Part shown: positions 1-7,644 of the stretch, piece by piece | Position numbering within the stretch: position 1 is the stretch's first letter | Layout: each line of letters starts with the position of its first letter | Assembly (NCBI RefSeq): GCF_052065695.1 | Contig: NZ_JBQHTM010000037.1 | Coordinates: 1-36,924 of the forward strand | DNA: 36,924 bases | DNA from: Intestinimonas sp052065695 | GTDB taxonomy: Bacteria > Bacillota > Clostridia > Oscillospirales > Oscillospiraceae | Direction of reading: 5' to 3' | Position numbers and translations under genes: made by a program | Notes under the pieces: model-generated | Told to the model about the DNA's origin: nothing | Database searches by the model: none | The model's input: only the letters and a program-made list of their open reading frames with translations

Positions 1-1
1 C

Positions 2-1108
2 CGCGCTGAGCTGGCCACCATCTTCGCCCGCTATGCCGAGGTGAAGGGTCTGGCCACCACCGCCGGCGACCTGAGCACCTACGCCGACGCCGCCTCCGTG
101 GCTGACTGGGCCTCTGAGGGCATGGCCACCGCCGTGGGCTCCGGCATCCTGGGCGGAAAGCCCGGCAACCTGCTGGACCCCAACGGCACCGCTGTCCGCA
201 CCGAGCTGGCCACCATCCTCCTCAACTTCTCCAAGCTGACCCCCGCCGAGGAGACCGAGACCGACGCTGAGGCCACCTACACCGCTGAGACCGTGAGCAT
301 CGAGGCCAACGGCCGGACCATCCCCGCCGTGGTCACCCTGCCTGTGGGCGAGGGACCCTTCCCCGCCGTGGTGCTCAACCACGGCCATGGCGGCAACAAG
401 GACGAGGGCGCCGGCTTCGGCGGCATCGCCAAGGCCCTGGCTGAGGCCGGCATCGCCAGCATCCGCATGGATTTCCCCGGCTGCGGCGATTCCACCGAGC
501 CCTTCACTGAGAATACCCTCTCCAACATGATCGCCGACTCCAACGCCGCCAAGGACTACCTGGTGCCCAACTACCCCGTGGACGCCGACAAGCTGGGCAT
601 CCTGGGCTACTCCATGGGCGGCCGCGTGGCCCTGGAGATCATCACCGCCGAGGACAACCCCTACAAGGCCACTCTGATCCTCTCCGGCCTGTCCACCCCC
701 GGCGATGAGGCCATCGCCAACATTCTCCCCGAGGGTATGACCGTGGAGGACGCCATCGCTGTGGCCGAGGAGAAGGGCTCCTATGACTACACCACTCAGT
801 ATGGCCAGGAGCTCTCCCTCTCCGCTCAGTGGTTCACCGACATGAAGGTGGACCCCCTGGCCAACATCGACAACTACACCGGCCCTATGCTGGTGATCCA
901 CGGCGACAAGGACGACGTGGTGACCGACGCCACCAACAAGCTGACGGTCTCCTCCTATCCTGCCGCCGAGGAGCTCATTGTCCCCGAGGCTGACCACGGC
1001 TACGGCTTCTACTCCGACCAGCCCGACGTCACCGCCATGGTGGAGGGGAGCATCACCGACTTCTTCACCGAGAACCTGATGGCTGCTGCCCAGGCTGACG
1101 CCGCCTGA
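2..1108 (+). CDS. S-layer-homology (SLH) anchored alpha/beta hydrolase, 5' end cut by window
   Basis: The reading frame is open from base 2, so the true start lies upstream; 368 residues are visible. Residues 1-80 or so match two S-layer homology repeats (an RAELATIFARYAE-type end, then a second unit ending RTELATILLNFSK), which in this family bind cell-wall polymers. From about residue 100 an alpha/beta hydrolase fold follows: an NHGHGG oxyanion-type loop, the nucleophile elbow GYSMGG with the serine at about residue 204 of the fragment (codon 611-613), HGDKDDVV carrying the likely catalytic Asp, and ADHGYGF with the likely His. It probably acts as a cell-surface esterase or acyl-hydrolase; the substrate cannot be told. 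The family resembles dienelactone-hydrolase/BAAT-like enzymes. A strong terminator follows 22 bases after the stop. Confidence 0.85.
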   Translation, partial: RAELATIFARYAEVKGLATTAGDLSTYADAASVADWASEGMATAVGSGILGGKPGNLLDPNGTAVRTELATILLNFSKLTPAEETETDAEATYTAETVSIEANGRTIPAVVTLPVGEGPFPAVVLNHGHGGNKDEGAGFGGIAKALAEAGIASIRMDFPGCGDSTEPFTENTLSNMIADSNAAKDYLVPNYPVDADKLGILGYSMGGRVALEIITAEDNPYKATLILSGLSTPGDEAIANILPEGMTVEDAIAVAEEKGSYDYTTQYGQELSLSAQWFTDMKVDPLANIDNYTGPMLVIHGDKDDVVTDATNKLTVSSYPAAEELIVPEADHGYGFYSDQPDVTAMVEGSITDFFTENLMAAAQADAA

Positions 1109-1130
1109 GTGCTGCCCCTTTCAAAAAGCA

Positions 1131-1164
1131 AAAAGACGTGGAGCCGCAAGGCTCCACGTCTTTT
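1131..1164. terminator. bidirectional intrinsic terminator
   Basis: A perfect 15-bp stem (1131-1145 with 1150-1164) with a GCAA loop, A-rich on the left and T-rich on the right, serves both the hydrolase (plus) and the Xre gene (minus). Confidence 0.9.
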
Positions 1165-1181
1165 TTGCTCCATAGGGAAGG

Positions 1182-1508
1182 TCAAAGGGGCTGCTGCTTG
1201 AGCCAGGTGAGGAGGCTCCCGGCCAGCTCCAGGTGCTTGTCGTCCATGTCCCGCAGCAGCTCGGCCACCTCCCGCCACCGCTCCCCGGTGTCCCGGGCCG
1301 TGCCCACCAGGAACTCGTCCGGCGTGGTGTCCAGCGCCAGCGCCAGACGCATGATGACCTCGGTGGAGGGGATGGAGAGGCCACGCTCGATATTGGAGAG
1401 ATATTTATACCCAATATCGGCCCTTTCCTCCACCTCGGCCTGTTTTAACTTCAGATGTTTTCGCCTTTTGGCAATTCTTCGTCCAATTTCAGAATAATCT
1501 AGTTGCAT
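1182..1508 (-). CDS. Xre/Cro-type helix-turn-helix transcriptional regulator
   Basis: 108 residues starting at the ATG at 1508, chosen because a Shine-Dalgarno AAAGGTGGGG lies just upstream; the longer open frame to 1565 has no such site. Residues about 5-65 form an HTH_3 domain (IGRRIAKRRKHLKLKQAEVEE, then the recognition helix around GYKYLSNIERG and the SIPSTEVIMRLALALD tail). This is the usual single-domain Cro/CI-like repressor. The C-terminal 40 residues are a charged helix with no recognised domain. It is divergent from the 62-residue gene at 1653, and the intervening 144 bases carry two palindromes and a perfect promoter, so control of that neighbour and of itself is likely (inference). 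Confidence 0.85.
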   Translation of the reverse strand: MQLDYSEIGRRIAKRRKHLKLKQAEVEERADIGYKYLSNIERGLSIPSTEVIMRLALALDTTPDEFLVGTARDTGERWREVAELLRDMDDKHLELAGSLLTWLKQQPL

Positions 1509-1562
1509 AATTCCCCCACCTTTACAAGGGGAATCATAGGCAAGAAATAAAAGAAGTATAAC

Positions 1563-1576
1563 CAATTATATAATTG
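1563..1576. promoter_or_regulatory. 14-bp perfect palindrome, candidate operator
   Basis: CAATTATATAATTG is a perfect palindrome in the divergent intergenic region, 54 bases upstream of the Xre start. It is AT-rich, so some chance of coincidence remains, but it sits where an Xre operator would be expected. Confidence 0.4.
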
Positions 1577-1585
1577 AAATCCATC

Positions 1586-1614
1586 TTGACACACTACTAA
1601 TTCAAATTTATAAT
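1586..1614 (+). promoter_or_regulatory. perfect-consensus sigma-A promoter for the 62-residue gene
   Basis: TTGACA (1586-1591) and TATAAT (1609-1614) are separated by exactly 17 bases. The -10 box is also the left arm of an inverted repeat TATAAT-CGA-ATTATA (1609-1623). A protein bound there would cover the -10 and start site, so a strong promoter held by a repressor is the natural reading. Confidence 0.75.
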
Positions 1615-1652
1615 CGAATTATAGCTTATAATGCGAATAAGGGGTGTGAAAC

Positions 1653-1841
1653 ATGGAGGACCTGTATCAAAAACTGTATCATATGCTGTTCAATGCCTGC
1701 ACCGACTGCGTCGCTGCGCTGGAGGAGGGAGAATACGACAAGGCCCATATGGTTTTAATCCAGGCGCAGCGGGCCTGTGAGGAGGAATATATCTCCCGGG
1801 AGGAGCCGCCGCATCCCCTTGACAGGGCCCGCTTTTGGTGA
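1653..1841 (+). CDS. 62-residue acidic protein of unknown function
   Basis: I do not recognise a family. The ATG is preceded by AAGGGGTG at a good distance, and a perfect promoter lies 40 bases upstream, so it is very likely expressed. The protein is helical and acidic with two cysteines near the middle (FNACTDCVAALEEGEYDKAH) and one later (QRACEEEY). It is divergent to an Xre regulator, an arrangement common in phage-like or stress modules. Its last codons contain the -35 box of the thrS promoter (1819-1824), so the two genes are tightly packed. Confidence 0.6.
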   Translation: MEDLYQKLYHMLFNACTDCVAALEEGEYDKAHMVLIQAQRACEEEYISREEPPHPLDRARFW

Positions 1842-1847
1842 TATAGT
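1819..1847 (+). promoter_or_regulatory. sigma-A promoter of the thrS T-box transcript
   Basis: TTGACA (1819-1824), 17 bases, TATAGT (1842-1847). The -35 box lies inside the end of the preceding gene. Transcription would begin near 1854, giving a 5' leader of about 430 bases before thrS. Confidence 0.75.
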
Positions 1848-1853
1848 AACCCC

Positions 1854-2250
1854 GTTAAAATGGCATCGACGGAGAAGAACCCGCAAAGGCGGCACCCAGA
1901 GAGGGACACAGATGGTGAAAGTGCCCTGTGTGCGCGGCGGCGGTACCACTCCTGAGCCGCCCGGGAAAGGACCGGGACGGGACCCGCCCGTTACAGTGGG
2001 ACACAAGCGGCAAGATGTTACGCTGCGCTGCCGGGCGCTCCGCGCTTCGGTGTCACGCTGCGCGCCCTCCGCGACGGCCAACTGTTCCCTGCTTCGCCGA
2101 AAATACTGTCGGGCTTTGCCCGCCCTGTTTTTCGGTCTGCGCGGCTCACTGTTGTCCTGCTCCCGGGCGCTCCGCGCTTCTTGCAAGCAGGGTGGAACCG
2201 TGGGACTTTCGTCTCACCCCTGAATCATCATCAGGGGTGGGGCTTTTTTA
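1854..2250 (+). ncRNA. T-box riboswitch leader of thrS (threonine specifier ACC)
   Basis: Hallmarks in order: the AGAGAGGGACAC box (1898-1909), the apical GGTGAAAG element (1914-), a specifier loop GGTACCACTCC with ACC (Thr) at 1945-1947, the T-box core GGTGGAACCGTGG (2191-2203), and an intrinsic terminator with a 9-bp stem (2215-2223 with 2231-2239) followed by six T. Uncharged tRNA-Thr would stabilise the antiterminator and allow thrS transcription. The leader is longer than usual because of a 132-base insertion between specifier and T-box core (see repeat at 2031). Confidence 0.92.
2031..2180. repeat. 132-base insertion bounded by 18-bp direct repeats inside the T-box leader
   Basis: CCGGGCGCTCCGCGCTTC occurs at 2031-2048 and again at 2163-2180. 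Between the copies lies a GC-rich stretch with a long imperfect hairpin (about 2096-2138: CCGAAAA pairs with TTTTCGG around CGGGC-TTT-GCCCG). Removing one repeat unit leaves a T-box leader of ordinary size. It may be a small interspersed palindromic element or a tandem duplication remnant; other copies would need a genome search. Confidence 0.6.
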
Positions 2251-2282
2251 TTGCCTGCCCCAGAATACTAGGAGGAATTATC

Positions 2283-4043
2283 ATGGCAGAAGAAAACAAA
2301 GAGTTTAGCTTTGAGAACCCCGAATACCGCCAGACCTACTGGCACACCTGCTCCCACATCATGGCCCAGGCCGTCAAGCGGCTGTGGCCCGAGGTGAAGC
2401 TGGCCATCGGCCCCTCTATCGACGAGGGCTGGTACTACGATATGGACGCCCCCTTTGCCTTCACCCCCGAGCACCTGGAGCAGATCGAGGCCGAGATGAA
2501 GAAGATCTGCAAGGAGAAGCTGAAGCTGGAGCGGTTCGAGCTGCCCCGGGCCGAGGCCCTCAAGTTCATGGAGGAGAAGGGCGAGCCCTTCAAGGTGGAG
2601 CTCATCAACGACCTCCCCGAGGATGCCCACATCTCCTTCTACAAGCAGGGCGAGTTCACCGACCTGTGCGCCGGTCCCCACCTGGATTCTACCGGCCGGG
2701 TGAAGGGCAACGCCATCAAGCTCACCGCCTGCAACGCCGCCTACTGGCGGGGCGACTCCAACCGGGAGACCCTCCAGCGTATCTACGGCATCGCCTTCCC
2801 CAAGAAGGACGAGCTGGACGAGTACCTGGCCCGGATCGAGGAGGCCAAGAAGCGGGATCACCGCAAGCTGGGCAAGGAGCTGGGCCTCTTCATGCTCCGG
2901 GATGAGGGCCCCGGCTTCCCCTTCTTCCTGCCCAAGGGCATGGTCCTCAAGAACACCCTGCTGGACTACTGGCGGCAGGTCCACAAGCGCTACGGCTATG
3001 TGGAGATCTCCACCCCCATGATGCTCAACCGCCAGCTGTGGGAGCGCTCCGGCCACTGGGACCACTATAAGAACAATATGTACACCACCGTCATCGACGA
3101 TGTGGACTTTGCCATCAAGCCCATGAACTGCCCCGGCGGCATGCTGGTCTACGCCAGCGAGCCCCACTCCTACAAGGAGCTGCCCCTCCGGGTGGGCGAG
3201 ATCGGCCTGGTCCACCGCCACGAGCTCTCTGGCGCCCTCCACGGCCTGTTCCGGGTGCGCTGCTTCAGCCAGGACGACGCCCACGTGTTCATGACCCGCG
3301 ACCAGATGCAGGAAGTCATCCAGGAGACCGTCCGCCTCTTCGACGAGGTCTACTCCACCTTCGGCCTCTCCTACACCATCGAGCTCTCCACCATGCCCGA
3401 GGACCACATCGGCACCGTGGAGGAGTGGGAGCGCAACCAGGACATCCTGAAAAACGCCATTACCGCTATGGGTAAGGAGTTCGTCATCAACGAGGGCGAC
3501 GGCGCCTTCTACGGCCCCAAGCTGGACTTCCATCTGGCCGACTCCCTGGGCCGGACCTGGCAGTGCGGCACCATCCAGCTGGACTCCCAGCTGCCTGAGC
3601 GCTTCGAGCTGGAGTATATCGGCGAGGACGGCCAAAAGCACCGCCCCGTTATGATCCACCGCGTGGTGCTGGGCTCCATCGAGCGCTTCATTGGCGTCAT
3701 CACTGAGCACTTTGCCGGTGCCTTCCCCGCCTGGCTCTCCCCCGTCCAGGTGAAGGTGCTGCCCGTCACCGACCGTGCCTCCGAGTACGCCGACCAGGTG
3801 GCCAAGGACCTGGACGCCCAGGGCTTCCGGGTGGAGGTGGACCACCGCAGCGAGAAGATCGGCAAGAAGATCCGCGAGGCCACCATGGAGAAGGTCCCCT
3901 ATATGCTGGTGGTGGGCGACCGGGATATGGAGAACGGCACCGTCTCTCCCCGTCACCGCACCGGCGAGGACCTGGGCGCCATGTCCTGCGCCGACTTTGC
4001 CAAGCTGCTCCATGAGGAAGTGGACACCAAGGCCATTAAGTGA
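2283..4043 (+). CDS. thrS: threonyl-tRNA synthetase lacking the TGS domain
   Basis: 586 residues from the ATG at 2283, preceded by AGGAGGAATTATC; the longer open frame starts inside the T-box terminator and is not real. The enzyme charges tRNA-Thr. The N-terminal editing domain carries HTCSH (His21, His25) and CAGPH. The catalytic core has Cys283 (MNCPGG), His334 (QDDAH) and His459 (MIHR), whose spacing matches the zinc ligands Cys334/His385/His511 of E. coli ThrRS with a shift of about 51. The ATP-binding motif 2 region is RHELSGALHGLFRVRCF. A C-terminal anticodon-binding domain follows from about residue 485. The usual N-terminal TGS domain of about 60 residues is absent. Expression is controlled by the T-box upstream. 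Confidence 0.97.
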   Translation: MAEENKEFSFENPEYRQTYWHTCSHIMAQAVKRLWPEVKLAIGPSIDEGWYYDMDAPFAFTPEHLEQIEAEMKKICKEKLKLERFELPRAEALKFMEEKGEPFKVELINDLPEDAHISFYKQGEFTDLCAGPHLDSTGRVKGNAIKLTACNAAYWRGDSNRETLQRIYGIAFPKKDELDEYLARIEEAKKRDHRKLGKELGLFMLRDEGPGFPFFLPKGMVLKNTLLDYWRQVHKRYGYVEISTPMMLNRQLWERSGHWDHYKNNMYTTVIDDVDFAIKPMNCPGGMLVYASEPHSYKELPLRVGEIGLVHRHELSGALHGLFRVRCFSQDDAHVFMTRDQMQEVIQETVRLFDEVYSTFGLSYTIELSTMPEDHIGTVEEWERNQDILKNAITAMGKEFVINEGDGAFYGPKLDFHLADSLGRTWQCGTIQLDSQLPERFELEYIGEDGQKHRPVMIHRVVLGSIERFIGVITEHFAGAFPAWLSPVQVKVLPVTDRASEYADQVAKDLDAQGFRVEVDHRSEKIGKKIREATMEKVPYMLVVGDRDMENGTVSPRHRTGEDLGAMSCADFAKLLHEEVDTKAIK

Positions 4044-4061
4044 TAAAATAACCCATATGCG

Positions 4062-4094
4062 GCGGGCCGGGGGTTGGGCGGGGGCCCGCTTTTT
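4062..4094 (+). terminator. intrinsic terminator of thrS
   Basis: GCGGGCC (4062-4068) pairs with GGCCCGC (4083-4089), followed by five T. Confidence 0.7.
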
Positions 4095-4126
4095 ACCTAT
4101 GCTGTTGAAAAAGGAGGAGCGCCTAT

Positions 4127-5065
4127 ATGGAGGAGCTCTGGGAATTTTTTGCGGGGGAGGAGGCCCGGCGGTACCGCCGTACCTTTTCCCGGGTGGGCGT
4201 GGCCATGCTGGCCATGATCCTTCTGCCGGTGGGGGTCCAGCTCCTATTGCAGTATCTGCTCCTGTCACAGGCGCCGGCCCTGCTGGAGGATGCGCTGGTG
4301 CCCTACCTCATCTCTGCCGCCGCCACCTACCTCATCGGCTTCCCGGCGGCCATGCTGGTGCTGCGGACCGCCCCACTGGAGTGTCCGGACCCGGAACGGC
4401 AGCGGCTGAACGGCGAGAACTGGGCGGGGATGTGGCTGCTGGCCACCGGTTGGCTCTACCTCGCCAACATCGTCACCCTCTCCCTGATGGATGCGCTGGC
4501 TGCCCTGCGGGGGGAGCCCATCTCCAACCCCCTGGACGCCATGGGGGACCTCCCCGTGGCCTTCAATCTCATTTACAGCTGCCTGCTGGCACCGGTGTGT
4601 GAGGAGCTGTGCTTTCGGTGGATGATTCTCCGGCGGCTGCGGCCCTGGGGAGACGGCTTCGCCCTGTGCGCCTCCGCCCTCCTCTTCGCCCTGGTCCACG
4701 GGAATCTCTATCAGATGATCTACGCCTTCGCCGTGGGCCTGGTGCTGGGGGGCATCGTCCTCTACACCGGAAACATCAAGGGGTGTATGCTCCTCCACGC
4801 CGGGGTGAACTTCGTCTCCGCCGGGCTCCTGCCTCTGGGTGGGCTTATGGGGGAGACAGGCAACCTGGTTCTGGCCATGCTGGTTCTGGTGTCCATGCTG
4901 TGGGCCCTCTACTGGACCTTCTTCCGCTGCCGGGCCGAGCTGATCGACTTTGCCGATGGGACCAGCTGGGGCGACGGTGAGACCTGGGGACACTTTTTGG
5001 TGAATCCCGCTATGACCCTCTTTGTACTGGCGCTTATCTGGATCATGTGGCTGACCATGCGGTAA
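4127..5065 (+). CDS. CPBP-family intramembrane metalloprotease (Abi/CAAX-type)
   Basis: 312 residues; ATG preceded by AAGGAGGAGCGCC. Hydrophobic with about eight membrane segments. The family motifs are complete: EExxxR as Glu159-Glu160-Leu-Cys-Phe-Arg164, FxxxH as FALVH (His191), and HxxxN as HAGVN (His224, Asn228). These form the membrane-embedded active site of CPBP (Rce1-like) proteases. In bacteria members act in bacteriocin self-immunity, signal or protein processing; the substrate here is unknown. The long C-terminal extension after the motifs (about 80 residues, two more membrane segments) is a common variant. It stands alone between terminators. Confidence 0.88.
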   Translation: MEELWEFFAGEEARRYRRTFSRVGVAMLAMILLPVGVQLLLQYLLLSQAPALLEDALVPYLISAAATYLIGFPAAMLVLRTAPLECPDPERQRLNGENWAGMWLLATGWLYLANIVTLSLMDALAALRGEPISNPLDAMGDLPVAFNLIYSCLLAPVCEELCFRWMILRRLRPWGDGFALCASALLFALVHGNLYQMIYAFAVGLVLGGIVLYTGNIKGCMLLHAGVNFVSAGLLPLGGLMGETGNLVLAMLVLVSMLWALYWTFFRCRAELIDFADGTSWGDGETWGHFLVNPAMTLFVLALIWIMWLTMR

Positions 5066-5070
5066 CATAC

Positions 5071-5107
5071 AAAGACCGCCCCGGCTGTTGCAGCCGGGGC
5101 GGTCTTT
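5071..5107. terminator. bidirectional terminator
   Basis: A 17-bp perfect stem (5071-5087 with 5091-5107), AAAG at one end and CTTT at the other, lies between the convergent CPBP protease and lrgB. Confidence 0.9.
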
Positions 5108-5112
5108 ACATG

Positions 5113-5796
5113 TTACGGGGCGATGAGCAGAGAGAAGAGCACGGTGAGGATGCCGCACACGCCGATGGCCAGGCCGCTCATGGCGCCTTCAGTCTCGCCT
5201 AGCTCCAGGGCCTTGGAGGTGCCCACGGCGTGGGAACAGGCGCCGATGGCCAGGCCGGCGGCCACCGGGTCGCTGACCCGGAAGACCTTGACCAGCAGAG
5301 GGGCCAGAATGCTGCCCAGGATGCCGGTGATGATGACCGCCACCACGGTGATGGCCTGGATACCGCCCAGACTCTGGGACACGCCGATGGCGATGGGGGT
5401 GGTCACCGACTTGGGTAGCAGGGAGACCATGATGGTCTGGTCCAGCCGGAACAGTCGGCACAGGCCGTAGATACTGCCCATGGAGGTGAGAGAGCCCACG
5501 GTACAGCCCACCAGAATGGGAAGCCAGTTCTCCCTGAGCAGCTGGATGCGGGTGTAGATGGACACCGCCAGGCAGGCGGTGGCGGGGGCCAGGAACATGT
5601 TGATGACGGCGCCGCCCTGGTCATAGGCCTCATAGGGAATCCGGCAGACCAGCAGCACGGCGGACACCAGTACGATGGCAATGAGCAGCGGATTGCACAG
5701 TTCCAGGCCGGTCCGCCTGCGAATCCGGACCCCGATGAGAAAGGCCACAATGCTCAGGGAGATGCCGAAAAAGGGAGAGGAAAACAGTTCAGACAT
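5113..5796 (-). CDS. lrgB: LrgB/CidB-family membrane protein
   Basis: 227 residues, six to seven predicted membrane segments. It contains the LrgB signature region LLPKSVTTPIAIGVSQSLGG and SHAVGTSKALELGETEGAMS near the C-terminus. LrgAB homologues were first described as antiholin-like modulators of murein hydrolase activity and in Bacillus as a pyruvate uptake system (PftAB). The start codon overlaps the lrgA stop by one base (TGATG), so the pair is translationally coupled. It ends six bases from a strong terminator. Confidence 0.93.
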   Translation of the reverse strand: MSELFSSPFFGISLSIVAFLIGVRIRRRTGLELCNPLLIAIVLVSAVLLVCRIPYEAYDQGGAVINMFLAPATACLAVSIYTRIQLLRENWLPILVGCTVGSLTSMGSIYGLCRLFRLDQTIMVSLLPKSVTTPIAIGVSQSLGGIQAITVVAVIITGILGSILAPLLVKVFRVSDPVAAGLAIGACSHAVGTSKALELGETEGAMSGLAIGVCGILTVLFSLLIAP

Positions 5797-6155
5797 CAGG
5801 CTTTCCTCCGATCCATGAGAAGGCGGGTGAGGCGGACGGCATAGGCGGTGACCGCAAAGGTGAGAACGGTGCTCACCACGCAGATTACCAGAAGCGGCAG
5901 CAGGGCGCTGGCCAGCACGTCAAAATAGTTGATGACGCTCACCCCGGCGGGGATGAAAAAGAAGGCCATATTAGAGAGCAGAAAGTCGGATTTTTCTCGG
6001 ATGTGGTCCACACGCAGAACTCCGGACAGCAGCAGGAGCAGCAGCAGGACCATGGCAATGACGCTGGCGGGGAAGGCGATGGGAAGCAGGGCCTCAATCA
6101 TCTGGCTGACCCAGCATATGGAAAAAATGATGGCAATTTGTATAATGATCTTCAT
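5796..6155 (-). CDS. lrgA: LrgA/CidA-family holin-like membrane protein
   Basis: 119 residues with four membrane helices. It has the CidA/LrgA pattern: FPASVIAMVLLLLLLLSG, a short loop VDHIREKSDFLLSNMAFFFIP, then AGVSVINYFDVL. It is the first gene of the lrgAB operon. Given the surrounding acyl-CoA genes, a role in carboxylate (pyruvate-like) movement is as plausible as a role in lysis; sequence alone does not decide. Confidence 0.9.
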   Translation of the reverse strand: MKIIIQIAIIFSICWVSQMIEALLPIAFPASVIAMVLLLLLLLSGVLRVDHIREKSDFLLSNMAFFFIPAGVSVINYFDVLASALLPLLVICVVSTVLTFAVTAYAVRLTRLLMDRRKA

Positions 6156-6190
6156 GAGACCTCATCTCCGGATTCCGAATCTTGCACAAG

Positions 6191-6219
6191 ATTTTAAAAC
6201 GGTAGGACCAATTTGTCAA
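6191..6219 (-). promoter_or_regulatory. lrgAB promoter with a GntR-like half-palindrome in the spacer
   Basis: On the minus strand TTGACA (6214-6219) and TAAAAT (6191-6196) are 17 bases apart. The spacer contains ATTGGTCCTACC (plus-strand 6201-6212), a near-palindrome of the form TGGT-N3-ACC(A). The same 12 bases lie next to the etfB promoter (21800-21811). This form resembles FadR/PdhR-type GntR operators. Confidence 0.6.
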
Positions 6220-6276
6220 ACCAAGATTCGCCCTGTTTTTGACCACATAATCGTGCAATGTGTGCAAAGGCGCGGG

Positions 6277-6342
6277 TGCGCCGCCCACTTTGGGCGGCGC
6301 ATAAAATATGGCCGGACAATTTGATCAGGATCGTCCGGCCAT
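6277..6342 (-). terminator. two tandem hairpins downstream of acyl-CoA dehydrogenase 1
   Basis: One 10-bp stem is TGCGCCGCCC (6277-6286) with 6292-6301. The other is ATGGCCGGAC (6308-6317) with 6333-6342. On the minus strand the second hairpin is followed by an AT-rich ATTTTAT stretch, so it probably ends the acyl-CoA dehydrogenase 1 transcript, though the T-run is weak. Confidence 0.5.
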
Positions 6343-6400
6343 TGCGTTGGGGTAAAAGTGTGTTGGGTAAAGGATGGAAGGAAACGAAGGGAAAAAGCGA

Positions 6401-7543
6401 TTAGCGGAAAATCTGGCCGCTGATGACCAGCTTCTGGATCTCATTGGTGCCCTCGTAGATCTGGGTAATCTTGGCATCGCGCATCATGCGCTCAACGTGA
6501 TAGTCCTTCATGTAGCCGTTGCCGCCCAGGAGCTGGACTGCCTCGGTGGTAACCTCCATGGCCACGTTGGTGCAGGTCATCTTGGCCATGGCGGCGGGCA
6601 CGGTGTAGGGCTGGCCCTCCTCCTTGCAGATGGCGGCTTTGTAGAGCAGCAGCTCAGCGGCCTGGATCTTGGTCTGGAGTTCGGCCATCTTGAAGGCCAG
6701 ATACTGCTGCTTGCAGATGGGCTTGCCGAACTGCTCACGCTCCATCATGTACTTCTGGGCAATCTCGAAGGCGCCCTTGGCAATGCCCAGGCCCTGGGCA
6801 GCCACGCCGATGCGGCCGCCGTCCAGAGTCTTCATGGCCAGCTTGAAGCCCTCGCCGGGCTGGGCGATCATGTTCTCGGCGGGGACGCGGACGTTGTCCA
6901 GGTGCATGTCGGAAACGTGGGCGGAACGGATGCCCATCTTATTCTCCACCTTGCCCACGGTGAAGCCGGGGGTGCCCTTCTCCACCACGAAGGCCGCCAT
7001 GCCCTTGGTGCCCAGAGCGGGATCGGTGAGGCAGTAGATGACGGTGTAGTCGGCCAGAGGGCCGTTGGTGTTGAAGCACTTGGAGCCGTTGATGATGTAG
7101 CTGTCGCCGTCCTTAGTGGCCACGGTGCGCTGACCGGCGGCGTCGGAACCGGCGGTGTGCTCGGTGAGGCCGAAGGAGCCGATCTTCTCACCGTAGGTGA
7201 TGGGGGCCAGGAACTTCTTCTTGATCTCCTCAGGGGCGGAGGAGTTCATGATGCTGCCGCCGTAGAGGGAGGTGTCCACGGAGAAGGCGATGCCGAAGGA
7301 GGCGTCCACCTTGGAGATCTCCTCCACAGCCAGGATATAGCTCAGGTAGCTGCCTCCCAGGCCACCCACCTCGGTGGGATAGGGGAGACCATAAATGCCG
7401 GTCTTACCGAATTTCCGGAACGCCTCCAGGGGGAACTCGCTGCTCTCGTCCCGCTCCAGAACACCGGGGAGAAGATCCTTTTCCGCAAACTCTCGGGCAA
7501 GCTGCTGGATCTGCTGCTGGTCTTGTGTGAGGGTAAAGTTCAT
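6401..7543 (-). CDS. acyl-CoA dehydrogenase 1 (short-chain/butyryl-CoA dehydrogenase type)
   Basis: 380 residues. Start set at the ATG at 7543 (MNFTLTQDQQ), ten bases after AAAGGA; an in-frame GTG at 7552 would sit on the ribosome site. It catalyses FAD-dependent alpha,beta-dehydrogenation of an acyl-CoA, or the reverse enoyl-CoA reduction, passing electrons to Etf. The usual three domains are present. FAD/substrate motifs include FGLTEHTAGSDA and the DGGRIGVAAQGLGIA helix; the C-terminus has IYEGTNEIQ with the catalytic glutamate at about 364. It is one of four paralogues here (377-383 residues); chain-length specificity cannot be read directly. It is transcribed alone from its own promoter. 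Confidence 0.93.
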   Translation of the reverse strand: MNFTLTQDQQQIQQLAREFAEKDLLPGVLERDESSEFPLEAFRKFGKTGIYGLPYPTEVGGLGGSYLSYILAVEEISKVDASFGIAFSVDTSLYGGSIMNSSAPEEIKKKFLAPITYGEKIGSFGLTEHTAGSDAAGQRTVATKDGDSYIINGSKCFNTNGPLADYTVIYCLTDPALGTKGMAAFVVEKGTPGFTVGKVENKMGIRSAHVSDMHLDNVRVPAENMIAQPGEGFKLAMKTLDGGRIGVAAQGLGIAKGAFEIAQKYMMEREQFGKPICKQQYLAFKMAELQTKIQAAELLLYKAAICKEEGQPYTVPAAMAKMTCTNVAMEVTTEAVQLLGGNGYMKDYHVERMMRDAKITQIYEGTNEIQKLVISGQIFR

Positions 7544-7644
7544 GGTCGACACATCCTTTCATTTGATCGCAGTTGATGGGTACGTGTGTGGTGGGAAAAA
7601 TGGTGTGACACTTGAAGCAGGGATGGTATAGTTCTAAATAAAAA

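Noticed and set aside
2181..2282. Upstream in-frame ATG as thrS start
   Set aside because: It lies in the T-box antiterminator/terminator; the ATG at 2283 has a proper AGGAGG.
2268..4268. 666-codon open frame antisense to thrS
   Set aside because: Low-complexity Gly/Leu/Val/His-rich translation, exact mirror of a GC-rich real gene; no ribosome site.
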